64,000 nucleotides of DNA from Salidesulfovibrio onnuriiensis (lineage in GTDB: Bacteria; Desulfobacterota; Desulfovibrionia; Desulfovibrionales; Desulfovibrionaceae): contig NZ_CP040751.1 in assembly GCF_008001235.1 (NCBI RefSeq), forward strand, positions 1,533,001 through 1,597,000, read 5' to 3'. The position numbers and the translations under genes were made by a program. The notes under the pieces were generated by a model. That model saw only the letters and a program-made list of their open reading frames with translations, was not told the origin of the DNA and did not search any database. Positions within the stretch are counted from its first letter, which is position 1, and each line of letters begins with the position of its first letter. This document shows positions 35,118 to 42,852 of the stretch, one piece after another.

Positions 35118-35170
35118 AGGGGAAAGAGTGTCCTAAAACGGAAACGGGTTCAAGGAAAGGAATGCAGAAA

Positions 35171-35198
35171 GTCCCGGAGCGCCGCAGCGCTCCGGGAC
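35171..35198 (-). terminator. Strong hairpin after rplY
   Basis: GTCCCGGAGCGC and GCGCTCCGGGAC form a perfect 12-base-pair stem with a CGCA loop in the rplY-pth gap. The T tract beyond it is poor (TTTCTGC), so it may act as an attenuator or an RNA-stabilising hairpin rather than a full stop. Confidence 0.6.
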
Positions 35199-35228
35199 GG
35201 GAAGTCTCTTGCAGGGATTGGGAAGGGG

Positions 35229-35852
35229 CTATTCGCCGCCTTCTTCTTCGCCTTCTTCTTCGCCTTCAGCGTCTGCTCCGGCGGCCTTGCCCTTTTCGAT
35301 GCAGGCCAGGATGGAGAAGTTCTCGTCGTAGTGAATTTCCACGCCTTCGGGAAGTTCGAGGTCTGCAACGGAGATCTTGTCGCCCATGTTGATGGCGGAG
35401 AGGTCCAGGGTGATGTGGCCCGGGATGTCCAGCGGCTTGGCCACGACTTCCACTGCATCGCGGTACTGCTGGAGCACGCCGCCGAGCTTGACGCCCGGAG
35501 AACGGCCTTCGAGCACGATGGGAACCAGGACCTTGAGCGGCTTTTCCACGTCCACGCCGAAGAAGTCGGCATGGATGGGCAGGGGCTTGATCGGGTCGTA
35601 CTTGAGGCGCCAGATCATGGCCTTGACGGTTTCAGCCTTGCCGTCGCGGTCGATTTCCAGGTCGATCACCTGGGTGTTGGAAACCTTTTTCCAAGCCTTC
35701 TGCAGGGCGAGGGATTCCACCTTGACCGGGATATTGACGCCTTTCTGATCGTAGTAGACGCCGGGAACCATGCCGGTTGCGCGCAGGCGGCGGTTGGGAC
35801 CTTTACCGGTCTGCTTGCGTTCGGCAACGGAAAGTTTCAAAAGATCAGCCAT
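35229..35852 (-). CDS. rplY: 50S ribosomal protein L25, long Ctc/TL5 form
   Basis: L25 binds 5S rRNA. The 207-residue protein is the two-domain Ctc/TL5 form: N-terminal 5S-binding domain (LKLSVAERKQTGKGPNRRLRATG in two parts) and the C-terminal beta domain (PGHITLDLSAINMGDKISVADL). The last 20 residues are a Glu-rich tail. The gap to prs is 66 bases. The usual partner order rplY-pth is kept. Confidence 0.96.
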   Translation of the reverse strand: MADLLKLSVAERKQTGKGPNRRLRATGMVPGVYYDQKGVNIPVKVESLALQKAWKKVSNTQVIDLEIDRDGKAETVKAMIWRLKYDPIKPLPIHADFFGVDVEKPLKVLVPIVLEGRSPGVKLGGVLQQYRDAVEVVAKPLDIPGHITLDLSAINMGDKISVADLELPEGVEIHYDENFSILACIEKGKAAGADAEGEEEGEEEGGE

Positions 35853-35917
35853 TTCAATTCTCCTTTATTACGTCCTGGCCGCCCCCCATGGACGGACGAA
35901 CGCGGTTTTAAAAAACC

Positions 35918-36856
35918 TTAGATGAAAAGAACGCTCACCGACGATTCGGTGTGTACGTTGTTGATTGCTTTTGCCAGCAGGGAGGCCACGGACAGCTGCT
36001 TGATCTTGGAGCACTGCTGCTTGGCCTCATCCAGCTGGATGGTGTCGGTGACGATCACCTGCGAGAATGCGGAATCCTCCAGGCGCTGAATGGCGGGGCC
36101 GGACAGCACCGGGTGGGTTGCGCAGGCGATGACGTCGCTGGCGCCGTTGTCCATGATCACGTTGGCGGCGGCGCACATGGTGCCGGCCGTATCGATCATG
36201 TCGTCTATGACCACGGCGACCTTGTCCTTGACGTCGCCGATGATGTGCATTGCCTGGGCCTGGTTGGGCGCGTCGCGGCGCTTGTCAACGATGGCCAGGG
36301 ATGCGCCGAGGCGCTTTGCATAGGCGCGTGCGCGTTCCACGCCGCCTGCGTCCGGGGAGATGATGACCATGTCGTCATCCCTGTGGCGCAGGTCCTCAAG
36401 CAGCACCGGGGCCGCGAAGAGGTTGTCCACGGGACAGTTGAAGAATCCCTGGATCTGGCCTGCGTGCAGGTCGATGGTCACCAGGCGCTGCATGCCCGCA
36501 ACGGACAGGATGTCGGCCACCATCTTGGCGCTGATGGGCGCGCGGGGGACCACTTTGCGGTCCTGGCGGGCATAGCCGTAGTAGGGGACCACCGCCGTGA
36601 CCCTGGATGCGCTGGCGCGCTTGAGCGCGTCGAGCATCAGGCACAGCTCCATGAGGTGGAAGTTGACCGGCGAGCTGGTGGGCTGAATTACGAAAACATC
36701 GTCGCCGCGGACATTTTCACCGATCTCGATACGAATCTCGCCGTCGCTGAATTTTTCACGCAGGACCGGGGAGAGTTTGCAGCCCAGGTGTTCGCAGATG
36801 GCTTCGGACAACTGGGTGTTTGCAGAACCGCTGATGATCTTGAGATCGCCGTGCAT
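35918..36856 (-). CDS. prs: Ribose-phosphate pyrophosphokinase
   Basis: Makes PRPP from ribose 5-phosphate and ATP. The 312-residue protein begins [20 protein letters not shown], carries [21 protein letters not shown], the catalytic [10 protein letters not shown] (about residue 97), [11 protein letters not shown] near 130, and the PRPP loop [17 protein letters not shown] near 215. All are diagnostic. The tRNA-Gln gene lies 27 bases upstream on the same strand, so prs is probably transcribed together with ispE and the tRNA. Confidence 0.97.
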   Translation of the reverse strand: MHGDLKIISGSANTQLSEAICEHLGCKLSPVLREKFSDGEIRIEIGENVRGDDVFVIQPTSSPVNFHLMELCLMLDALKRASASRVTAVVPYYGYARQDRKVVPRAPISAKMVADILSVAGMQRLVTIDLHAGQIQGFFNCPVDNLFAAPVLLEDLRHRDDDMVIISPDAGGVERARAYAKRLGASLAIVDKRRDAPNQAQAMHIIGDVKDKVAVVIDDMIDTAGTMCAAANVIMDNGASDVIACATHPVLSGPAIQRLEDSAFSQVIVTDTIQLDEAKQQCSKIKQLSVASLLAKAINNVHTESSVSVLFI

Positions 36857-36882
36857 CCTTTCCTCTCATGGATGGTAGGATT

Positions 36883-36958
36883 TGGCTGGGGTGGGAGGAC
36901 TCGAACCCCCGAATGACGGGACCAAAACCCGTTGCCTTACCAACTTGGCTACACCCCA
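36883..36958 (-). tRNA. tRNA-Gln (UUG)
   Basis: Read on the minus strand the gene starts TGGGGTGTAGCCAAG and ends with an encoded CCA. The acceptor stem TGGGGTG/CACCCCA, anticodon stem ACGGG/CCCGT with loop TTTTGGT (anticodon TTG), and T arm with GGTTCGAGTC form a full cloverleaf. It sits three bases after the ispE stop and 27 bases before prs, so it must be cut out of a longer transcript. Confidence 0.97.
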
Positions 36959-36961
36959 GCA

Positions 36962-37845
36962 CTAGGGAAAATCTATTCTGTTCACATGGACGCGGTGGCC
37001 TTCGCCGCGAAGCGAATCCGCAGCGGACCGTGCCTGTTTTTCGTCCCGGAAGAGACCGAACAGACTCGCGCCCGAACCGCTCATGGCCGCCGCAGTGGCG
37101 CCCTGGCGGAGCAGTTTCTCCTTTGTTTCCCGGAGAATCGGATATTTCGCGAAAACCGGGAGCTCAAAGGCGTTGAAAATGTCTACCGCCGGAACGGGAA
37201 GTGATTCCTTAGTATCGGCTGGCGCGGATGTCAAGGGCGTTGTCCCGCCTGCCCGAACTTTGCCGTTTTTCAAGTAAATCTGGTCCCATGCACCATAGGC
37301 CCAGGCCGTATTCACGTGTACATCCGGGCAGACCACTACCAGAAACATGCCCTGGAGGTCCACTTTTGCGGGTGTCAGGCGTTCGCCGATGCCCTGCGCC
37401 CAGGCGGGTTTGCCCAGCAGGAAGAAGGGAACGTCCGCTCCGAGCCGGGCGGCCAGGGCATTCAGTTTCTCCTTCGGGAGCGCCCTGTCCCCTGCGTTCT
37501 TGTTGAGCCAGGTCAGCAGGGCCGCCGCGTCCGTGCTGCCGCCGCCCAGTCCCGCGCCCATGGGGATGCGCTTGTCCAATACAATATGTAGTGGGGGCGG
37601 CGGCCGGTGGCCTCGCCGAAAGCCTCCCAGGCCTTGCGCACCAGGTTGGATTCGGTTTCCAGCTCCGGGAATCCCGGGCATTCCAGGCGGAAGCGGTCGC
37701 AATCCGTGGACACGGTCAGGGTGTCGTGGGGATCGGCCACGGGCAGGAACAGGGTCAGCAGCTCGTGATACCCGTTGTCCAGGACGTCCCGGATTTCCAG
37801 GTACAGGTTGATCTTGCAGGGAGCGGTGAGTGTTTCGGTGGTCAT
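36962..37845 (-). CDS. ispE: 4-diphosphocytidyl-2-C-methyl-D-erythritol kinase, broken by an apparent frameshift
   Basis: GHMP-family kinase of the non-mevalonate isoprenoid pathway. The N-terminal part (37845 to about 37595) reads TTETLTAPCKINLYLEIRD up to GEATGRRP; the rest continues in another frame with HIVLDKRIPMGAGLGGGSTDAA, the ATP-binding loop, and TAAAMSGSGASLFGLF near the end. One extra base in the run of five G at 37593-37597 (plus strand) would join the frames as GRRPPLHIVLDKRIP and give about 294 residues, normal for the family. As the gene should be essential, a sequencing error is the simplest explanation. The stop lies three bases from tRNA-Gln. Confidence 0.9.
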
Positions 37846-37851
37846 GGTTCG

Positions 37852-37876
37852 AAAAAGGGGCCCCGAAAGGGGCCCC
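37852..37876 (-). terminator. Intrinsic terminator after the DegP-like protease gene
   Basis: GGGGCCCC repeated around a four-base loop gives a perfect eight-base-pair stem followed by five Ts on the minus strand. It separates the protease transcript from ispE, whose ATG is only seven bases further on. Confidence 0.88.
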
Positions 37877-37884
37877 CATGATGG

Positions 37885-39312
37885 TTATTTCTTCAGCGGC
37901 AGGGCGATGAAGATGTTCTGCCCCTGGCGCTTGATCAGGAACATGACCGCGCCGCGTTTCCTGCTCTGTTCCACCTGGGTCTTGAGCTGGTCGGTGTCGG
38001 TGATGTCCTGCTGGTTTGCCTGGAGGATGACGTCGCCCTGGCGCACGCCTTCCTCGGCGGCCACGGAATCCGGGGCCACATCCACCACGACGAGGCCGGT
38101 GACCTTGTCCAGGCCCAGAGCGTCGGCCTCCTGGTCGTTGGCGACCGGGCGCACGGACATGCCGAGCACGGTGGCCGCTTCGGGCTGCTTCTCGGGCTGG
38201 CCGTGTTCCACGGCCTTGTCGCCGCGTTCGCCCAGCACCACGGTGCGGTTGAGAGTCTTGCCCCCGCGCCAGAGGGTCAGCTTGACCTTGTCGCCGGGCT
38301 TGAGGCCCGCGATGCGCCGCAGCAGTTCGGAGTTGTCGGCGATGTTCTGGCCGTTGACCTTCAGGATCACGTCGCCCTGCTTGACGCCTGCCTTGTCCGC
38401 CGGGTCGCCCTCAAAGACCTGGGCAACCAGCGCGCCCCTGGGTTTTTCCAGTCCCAGGGCCTTGGCGTCGGTTTCGCTCAGGCCGCGGATGCTTACGCCG
38501 AGCCAGCCGCGCTGGATCTTCTTGCCGGACTTGAGCTGGGCGATGATGGTCTTGGCTCCGTCGCTGGGTATGGCAAAGCCCAGTCCTTCGCCCGCGGGCA
38601 GGATGGCGGTGTTGATGCCGATGACCTTGCCATCAAGGTTCAGGAGCGGGCCGCCCGAGTTGCCGGGGTTGATGCTGGCGTCGGTCTGGATGAAGTTGTC
38701 GAAGGGCCCTGCGCCGAGGATGCGGCCCTTGGCGCTGATGATGCCCTGGGTCACGGTATGGCTCAGGCCGAAGGGGTTGCCGATGGCCAGGACCCATTCG
38801 CCCACCTTGGCGTGTTCGGAATCGCCGAATTCGAGGACGGGCAGTTCCCGGTCGGCCTTGATCTTGAGCAGGGCAAGGTCGGTCTCGGGGTCGCGTCCGA
38901 TGATCTTGGCCTCGTAAGCCTTCTTTTCGTTGTCGAACAGCCGCACCTTGACCGTGTCCGCCCCCTGGACGACATGGTTGTTGGTCACGATGTAGCCGTC
39001 CTTGGAGATGATGAAGCCGGAGCCCAGCGAGCTCTGTTTGCGGGGCTGGTTGGGCTGCTGCTGGAAGAATTTGTCGAACTGGTCGAAGAATTCGCGGAAG
39101 GGATGGCCTTCGGGGATCTGGTTCTTGTCTATGAACGGATTGCCCTGGCGGCCGCCTTCGACCTTGGTTTCGGTGCTGATATTTACCACGGCCTTGCCCG
39201 CGGTTTCGGCCAGATCCGTGAAGTCCGGCAGGCCGTTGGCGGCCTGCGCCAGGACCGGAACGGCCATGAGGGCAAGAAGTGCGATGGCGAGGGTTAAGCG
39301 TTTTCGGATCAT
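37885..39312 (-). CDS. degP: Periplasmic serine protease of the Do/HtrA family
   Basis: A 475-residue exported protease and chaperone. The signal peptide spans about residues 1-25 (ends VLAQA). The catalytic triad is His in IVTNNHVVQGADTV (about 113), Asp in TDLALLKI (about 144) and Ser in NPGNSGGPLLNLDGKV (about 218). Two PDZ domains follow (ARGALVAQVFEGDPA region near 300 and DVAPDSVAAEEGV near 410). It degrades misfolded envelope proteins. GGAGG precedes the ATG. Whether it is the DegP or DegQ orthologue is not decidable. Confidence 0.93.
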   Translation of the reverse strand: MIRKRLTLAIALLALMAVPVLAQAANGLPDFTDLAETAGKAVVNISTETKVEGGRQGNPFIDKNQIPEGHPFREFFDQFDKFFQQQPNQPRKQSSLGSGFIISKDGYIVTNNHVVQGADTVKVRLFDNEKKAYEAKIIGRDPETDLALLKIKADRELPVLEFGDSEHAKVGEWVLAIGNPFGLSHTVTQGIISAKGRILGAGPFDNFIQTDASINPGNSGGPLLNLDGKVIGINTAILPAGEGLGFAIPSDGAKTIIAQLKSGKKIQRGWLGVSIRGLSETDAKALGLEKPRGALVAQVFEGDPADKAGVKQGDVILKVNGQNIADNSELLRRIAGLKPGDKVKLTLWRGGKTLNRTVVLGERGDKAVEHGQPEKQPEAATVLGMSVRPVANDQEADALGLDKVTGLVVVDVAPDSVAAEEGVRQGDVILQANQQDITDTDQLKTQVEQSRKRGAVMFLIKRQGQNIFIALPLKK

Positions 39313-39421
39313 GAGACCTCCTGAAGCAAACTATGGAAAGCAGAAATAATCGGACATCTTGCGTCCGAGGTGAAAGTATAGGGCTTTTATTCCGCTTGTA
39401 AATAGGGAGGTGTTATTTCTT

Positions 39422-39467
39422 TGGGAAGGCGGGGCGGAGGGGGCAGGGCCCGCCTGAGCGGGCCCTG
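39422..39467 (-). terminator. Hairpin and 3' repeat after the secreted-protein gene
   Basis: CAGGGCCCGC and GCGGGCCCTG pair around CTGA (39444-39467). Next to it lies GGGAAGGCGGGGCGGAGGGG, which recurs downstream of the RhiA-like gene at 40121. No T run follows directly on the minus strand, so termination may need Rho. Confidence 0.5.
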
Positions 39468-39480
39468 GAGAGGTGTTTGG

Positions 39481-39978
39481 TTAGAAGGGCTGGCCGTTGT
39501 TGATGAGCAGGGAGGTGCCGAACGCCTTGTCGCCCTTTTCCCTGAAGTGACGCACCGTGCCGATGAGGGCTTTCCTGTGCGTATTGTCGCTGGAAGTCCA
39601 CTCCACAATGGCGTGGCCATGAATCATGGTGTTCGAGTTCTTTTTCCAGAACTGATAGACGCGGGTGGAGTTTGCCGGGAGTTCGAATGTTCCCGTGCCG
39701 GTCGAGATCGTTTGAAAGTTGCCGCTGACGACTCTGCTGTTGTCGGCGGTGACGTCGTTGCCGTTGTGGTCGTAGACGGTCACCTTGCAGGTGACGGGGC
39801 TGCCGGTGATGTTGGTCAGAATCAGGTTGGTGTAGTCCATGTAACCATCTTTGTGTCTTGCAACCATCCCGGGAATCAGGGCTGAGCCCTTGGCGTTGAA
39901 GTCGGACTGGGCAAATGCGGGAGCTGCCATGAGCAGGACGCAGGCCAGGGCGATCAATGAAAGTGAGATGCGTTTCAT
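39481..39978 (-). CDS. Secreted beta-rich protein of unknown function
   Basis: A 165-residue protein starting at ATG 39978, seven bases after GGAG. The signal peptide (LSLIALACVLLMAAPAFAQ, about residues 5-23) is classical. The mature part is rich in Thr, Asn and Val and alternates beta-strand patterns (TNLILTNITGSPVTCKVTVYD, quoted in parts), like an immunoglobulin-type sandwich; a single Cys is present. No catalytic motif is visible and I do not recognise the family. It is followed on the same strand by two RhiA-like genes upstream, so the three may form a surface or extracellular set. Confidence 0.7.
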   Translation of the reverse strand: MKRISLSLIALACVLLMAAPAFAQSDFNAKGSALIPGMVARHKDGYMDYTNLILTNITGSPVTCKVTVYDHNGNDVTADNSRVVSGNFQTISTGTGTFELPANSTRVYQFWKKNSNTMIHGHAIVEWTSSDNTHRKALIGTVRHFREKGDKAFGTSLLINNGQPF

Positions 39979-40120
39979 GAATTTTCTCCAGAATGAAAAT
40001 TGAGAGTTGAATATAAAACAACGACACAAGGCGGTTATTTATACCGCGTTGGGTATAAAATCAATGGGTGGCTGGGAAGGCGGGGCGGAGGGGCAGGGCT
40101 GCTCCCCTCCTGGCCGAATT

Positions 40121-40735
40121 CTATCTACTCGTGTATGCGCACTGCATTGTAACGCAGTCCCCGGTCCCCGTTGCAATGATGTCGGCCACGTTGTTTTTTT
40201 TGCCGAATTGCAGTTCCAGCGGCCCCACTTCGACGTCCCTGCCGATGATTTCGCCGGGCTCCGCATCTCGGAACAGGGCCGCGTAGCAGGTGAAGGGCAG
40301 CTTGAACTGCGTGGAGGCGTTGGCTGGGATGTCGCGTTTGCAGACCGCCGTTCTGCCGGACATGCCCACGCCTGGGTTGGCGGCTAGGCCGGAGTTGTTG
40401 TGGATCACGATGTGGTCGCCCCGATCGGGGCGCAGCGCTCCGATGCGCCGCAGTTGCTGCACGCCGTCCTTGAAAACGATTTCCCATTCCTGGCCCAGTT
40501 CGGTTTCCAGCGTCTGGGAGGCCGCGTAGAAGGAGCGGTTGTCTCCTTTGTGAGGGGCGGCGACGGTGACATCGTACGATGTTTGCCACTGCACCCCACC
40601 TCTTTCCCCTGGAAGCACGGTGGCTGTCTTCCAGGCAAGAGGGGGCGTGTTGTCGGAGCCCGGGACTTGCCCGTAAATGACCATGGTCCAGGTTCGGTCG
40701 GTTTTATTCTTCAGGTTGGTGTAATAGGTCCGCAT
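40121..40735 (-). CDS. RhiA-like protein, second tandem copy
   Basis: A 204-residue protein with GGAGGAG three to four bases before its ATG. It aligns end to end with the gene at 41088-41702: both have an N-terminal NxTDRTWTM strand, TLETELGQEWEI, GDHIVIHNNSGL, NPGVGMSGR and a final YAALFRD-GE-I block. The order TWxM, W-DY, NPGVGMSG and the C-terminal strand pattern is reminiscent of RhiA, a quorum-sensing-controlled protein of Rhizobium of unclear function; this link is from memory and should be tested. There is no signal peptide. Cys residues are present here but nearly absent in the paralogue. Confidence 0.7.
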   Translation of the reverse strand: MRTYYTNLKNKTDRTWTMVIYGQVPGSDNTPPLAWKTATVLPGERGGVQWQTSYDVTVAAPHKGDNRSFYAASQTLETELGQEWEIVFKDGVQQLRRIGALRPDRGDHIVIHNNSGLAANPGVGMSGRTAVCKRDIPANASTQFKLPFTCYAALFRDAEPGEIIGRDVEVGPLELQFGKKNNVADIIATGTGDCVTMQCAYTSR

Positions 40736-41087
40736 TGCTCCTCCTTGGCTTGCTGTTGCCATAAGGCAGGAGAAGCGTATTGCTTTTCAATTATAAAAGG
40801 ACCGTTGGCGAGAAGGCGGCGCCGGAACCGTGTTGGTGGTATGGAAGGGACGGGCGATGACGTTGGCCTGCACCGGTCCCGGCGCCGAATATGCGCCCAG
40901 GTTGTGATCCGGGCGAAATGTGTGTGTTGACGCCGGGCCGTGGCGTAGTGAGGAGGGCGGGCCGCCCAGCCCGGCGTCAACGAGCTTTCCGGGGCATCCC
41001 TGGGACTGGCTGCATGCATGCACGCATTTCAGTTCGCGGGGCTGCTGTTCTGCGCCGCGTCGAGATCGAGCTGCGGCGCCTGTGTTT
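40736..41087. other. Spacer between RhiA-like genes
   Basis: About 350 bases without a gene. It holds the perfect inverted repeat described at 40927-40980 and otherwise GC-rich sequence with no credible ribosome binding site. The part next to 40735 is AT-richer (40780-40800) and may contain the promoter of the downstream gene. Confidence 0.45.
40927..40980. repeat. Perfect 12-base inverted repeat between RhiA-like genes
   Basis: TTGACGCCGGGC (40927-40938) and GCCCGGCGTCAA (40969-40980) are exact reverse complements separated by 30 bases that contain a smaller GGGCGGGCCGCCC palindrome. It could be a terminator without T run, a recombination site or an operator. Confidence 0.75.
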
Positions 41088-41702
41088 TTAGGTGCGTGCG
41101 TAGACGCATGCCAGTTCGATGGAGTCGCCGGTCCTGATGGCGGTGACGTTGGCCACGTTGGTGCCCTGGCTGAACTGCAGCTGGATGGGGCCCACTTCGA
41201 TGTTGCTGCTGATGACTTCGCCGAGTTCCACATCGCGGAACAGCGCGGCATAGTAGGTGGGGGTCACCTTGAACTGCGCCGAGGCGTTGCTCAGGATGTC
41301 GCGCTTGTAGGCGGAACCCCTGCCGGACATACCCACGCCGGGGTTGGCGGTCAGGCCGGAATTGTTGTGGATCACGATGTGGTCGCCCAGGTCGGTGCTC
41401 AGGGCGCCGATGTGCCGGAGCTGCTGCACGCCGTTTTCGAAGATGATTTCCCATTCCTGGCCCAGTTCGGTTTCCAGCGCCTGGGAGGCGGTGTAGACGC
41501 CCAGGGGCTTGAGCTGGCGGTAGTCGGCGATGGCCACGTTGTAGTAGTTCATCCAGGTCACGCCGCTGTAGCCGCTGTGGGGAACGGTGGTCTTTTTCCA
41601 GGCAACGGTGTCCAGACCCACGGAGTCCGGGAATTCCTGGTAAACGGCCATGGTCCAGGTGCGATCGGTTTCATTGCTGAAGTTGACGTAATAGTTTTCC
41701 AT
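41088..41702 (-). CDS. RhiA-like protein, first tandem copy
   Basis: A 204-residue protein of the same length and motif order as the gene at 40121-40735, differing in about half its residues by eye. It begins ENYYVNFSNETDRTWTMAV, has VTWMNYYNVAIADY, ALETELGQEWEIIF, HNNSGLTANPGVGMSGRG and ends with IRTGDSIELACVYART. No signal peptide. AAGGAGAACACA precedes the ATG. The pair looks like an old tandem duplication. A broken AraC-type regulator gene lies just upstream on the same strand and may have controlled it. Confidence 0.72.
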   Translation of the reverse strand: MENYYVNFSNETDRTWTMAVYQEFPDSVGLDTVAWKKTTVPHSGYSGVTWMNYYNVAIADYRQLKPLGVYTASQALETELGQEWEIIFENGVQQLRHIGALSTDLGDHIVIHNNSGLTANPGVGMSGRGSAYKRDILSNASAQFKVTPTYYAALFRDVELGEVISSNIEVGPIQLQFSQGTNVANVTAIRTGDSIELACVYART

Positions 41703-41764
41703 TGTGTTCTCCTTTTGTGGTGGTTTGTTTTTCCTTTTCCTGGGGCCAGTGGTGGTTCTCTACG

Positions 41765-42138
41765 TCATAGCGCCTCCTGGTTCACGTTTGAGTGGATGAT
41801 TTTATTTTTGTATCTTCCTGGCGGAACATTGAAGACGCGCCTGAATTTTTTTCTGAAATGGTTTACCTTTGCGATGCCTATCGAATAGGATAGATCTTCT
41901 ATTGTAATATTCTTTTCCTTGATGATCTTGTTTCTGGCTCGAAACATTTTTCCCAATCCATAAATTCGGAAAGTTTCATGCCAGTGATCTTTTTGAATTC
42001 CGTAGAGAGCTGTGATTCATTGATATGAAATTGCTCTGCAATAGAATAACGTGTCATCTGTTGAAGTCTAAAGTCGGTTGAAGTGAGAATGTACAAAGCA
42101 ATGTTCTCGATCAATGTGGATTTTTTACATACGGTCAT
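41765..42138 (-). pseudogene. Small AraC-type HTH regulator, split by an apparent frameshift
   Basis: The first frame (from ATG 42138) gives RYSIAEQFHINESQLSTEFK and KITGMKLSEFMDWEK, the first half of an AraC/XylS helix-turn-helix pair. The second frame (to 41765) gives MFRARNKIIKEKNITIEDLS, IGIAKVNHFRKKFRRVFNVP and PGRY, the second half. One more A in the run of five at about 41947-41951 would join them as DWEKMFRARNK and yield about 124 residues with both helix-turn-helix units and no ligand-binding domain. The gene is AT-rich. It is either broken in nature or affected by a sequencing error. Confidence 0.75.
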
Positions 42139-42495
42139 AGCTTCTCACAGTGTTGTTGTTTCAAACCTTCATCAGAGCAACAGTCGCTGTAGAATCCAGT
42201 GGTAATCGAGGAAGGTTCCCGCAGGTAGCCCCAGAAAGTTCATTGCCTGCATCTGGAGTTGTAACTTTCTGAAATTCAAGAGGATGTTTGTTTGACGATA
42301 TTTATTGGGTGGATTGATATAGGATCCAGTTTTATAAAATCATCAATATTGAAAAGCGATTGGAATTGTCCCCTGAAAAGGGAGGGTGTTAATTTTCGGG
42401 GGTGTTCCGAGGGATATACAAGATGTAATGGACGGGATGTTTTCAGTGTCTCCGAAGAGGCGTTTCAGGCAGGCGCGGGAGAAGTGACTTTTGCC
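42139..42495. other. AT-rich spacer upstream of tRNA-Arg
   Basis: About 360 bases with lower GC than the surroundings. No convincing gene: short frames exist but lack ribosome binding sites. A CCCCTGAAAAGGG hairpin is seen near 42369. The composition matches the neighbouring AraC fragment, as if both came with foreign DNA. Confidence 0.45.
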
Positions 42496-42524
42496 TTGAC
42501 CTCTCCTGGAAGCCCGTATATCTA
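42496..42524 (+). promoter_or_regulatory. Promoter of tRNA-Arg
   Basis: TTGACC, a 17-base spacer and TATCTA, ending 15 bases before the mature 5' end of the tRNA, as expected for a stand-alone tRNA gene. Confidence 0.65.
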
Positions 42525-42539
42525 GGCTTCTCCATATTC

Positions 42540-42616
42540 GGCCCCGTAGCTCAGTCGGATAGAGCACAGGATTCCTAATCCTGGTGCCGCAGGTTCGATT
42601 CCTGCCGGGGTCACCA
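42540..42616 (+). tRNA. tRNA-Arg (CCU)
   Basis: Begins GGCCCCGTAGCTCAG and ends with encoded CCA. The acceptor stem GGCCCCG/CGGGGTC has one G-U pair, the anticodon stem CAGGA/TCCTG encloses TTCCTAA with anticodon CCT, and the T arm contains GGTTCGATTCC. It is followed by a terminator and by a second copy of its own 3' end at 42746. Confidence 0.97.
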
Positions 42617-42627
42617 TATGAAGCCTA

Positions 42628-42656
42628 CCCGCTTGCCCATGCGAGCGGGTTTTTTT
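42628..42656 (+). terminator. Intrinsic terminator after tRNA-Arg
   Basis: CCCGCTTGC and GCGAGCGGG pair (one G-T wobble) around CCAT, followed by seven Ts. Confidence 0.88.
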
Positions 42657-42745
42657 ATGCAAGGTTCGACAATTCCGCAGGACAGCGGAATTGGACGTTG
42701 GCTTTTGCCAACGCCCGGAGGGCGCGCCCCAGGACGGGGCGCATC

Positions 42746-42836
42746 ATTCCTGCCGGGGTCACCATATGAAGCCCACCCGCTTGCCCATGCGAGCGGGTTT
42801 TCTTTTGCTCCATGTTCGACAATTTGCCGCACCTGG
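42746..42836 (+). repeat. Direct repeat of the tRNA-Arg 3' end and terminator
   Basis: ATTCCTGCCGGGGTCACCAT and the following terminator hairpin match 42598-42692 almost base for base, 148 bases downstream. The copy lacks the 5' two thirds of the tRNA, so it is not a functional gene. Between the two copies lie three small hairpins (TTCCGC/GCGGAA, CGTTGGC/GCCAACG, GCGCCCC/GGGGCGC). Such a duplicated 3' end is typical of an integration site left by an element. Confidence 0.85.
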
Positions 42837-42852
42837 GGCATGGTGCGGCCGT

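Noticed and set aside
37585..37605. Programmed ribosomal frameshift in ispE
   Set aside because: No slippery heptamer with downstream pseudoknot is evident, ispE is not known for such control, and a second homopolymer deficit nearby makes sequence error likelier.
39481..42138. Prophage or defence island
   Set aside because: No integrase, phage structural gene, nuclease or toxin motif was seen; the region is better described as accessory DNA with secreted-type proteins and a broken regulator.
42746..42764. Possible second tRNA-Arg gene
   Set aside because: Only the 3' third of the tRNA is repeated; acceptor 5' strand, D arm and anticodon arm are missing.
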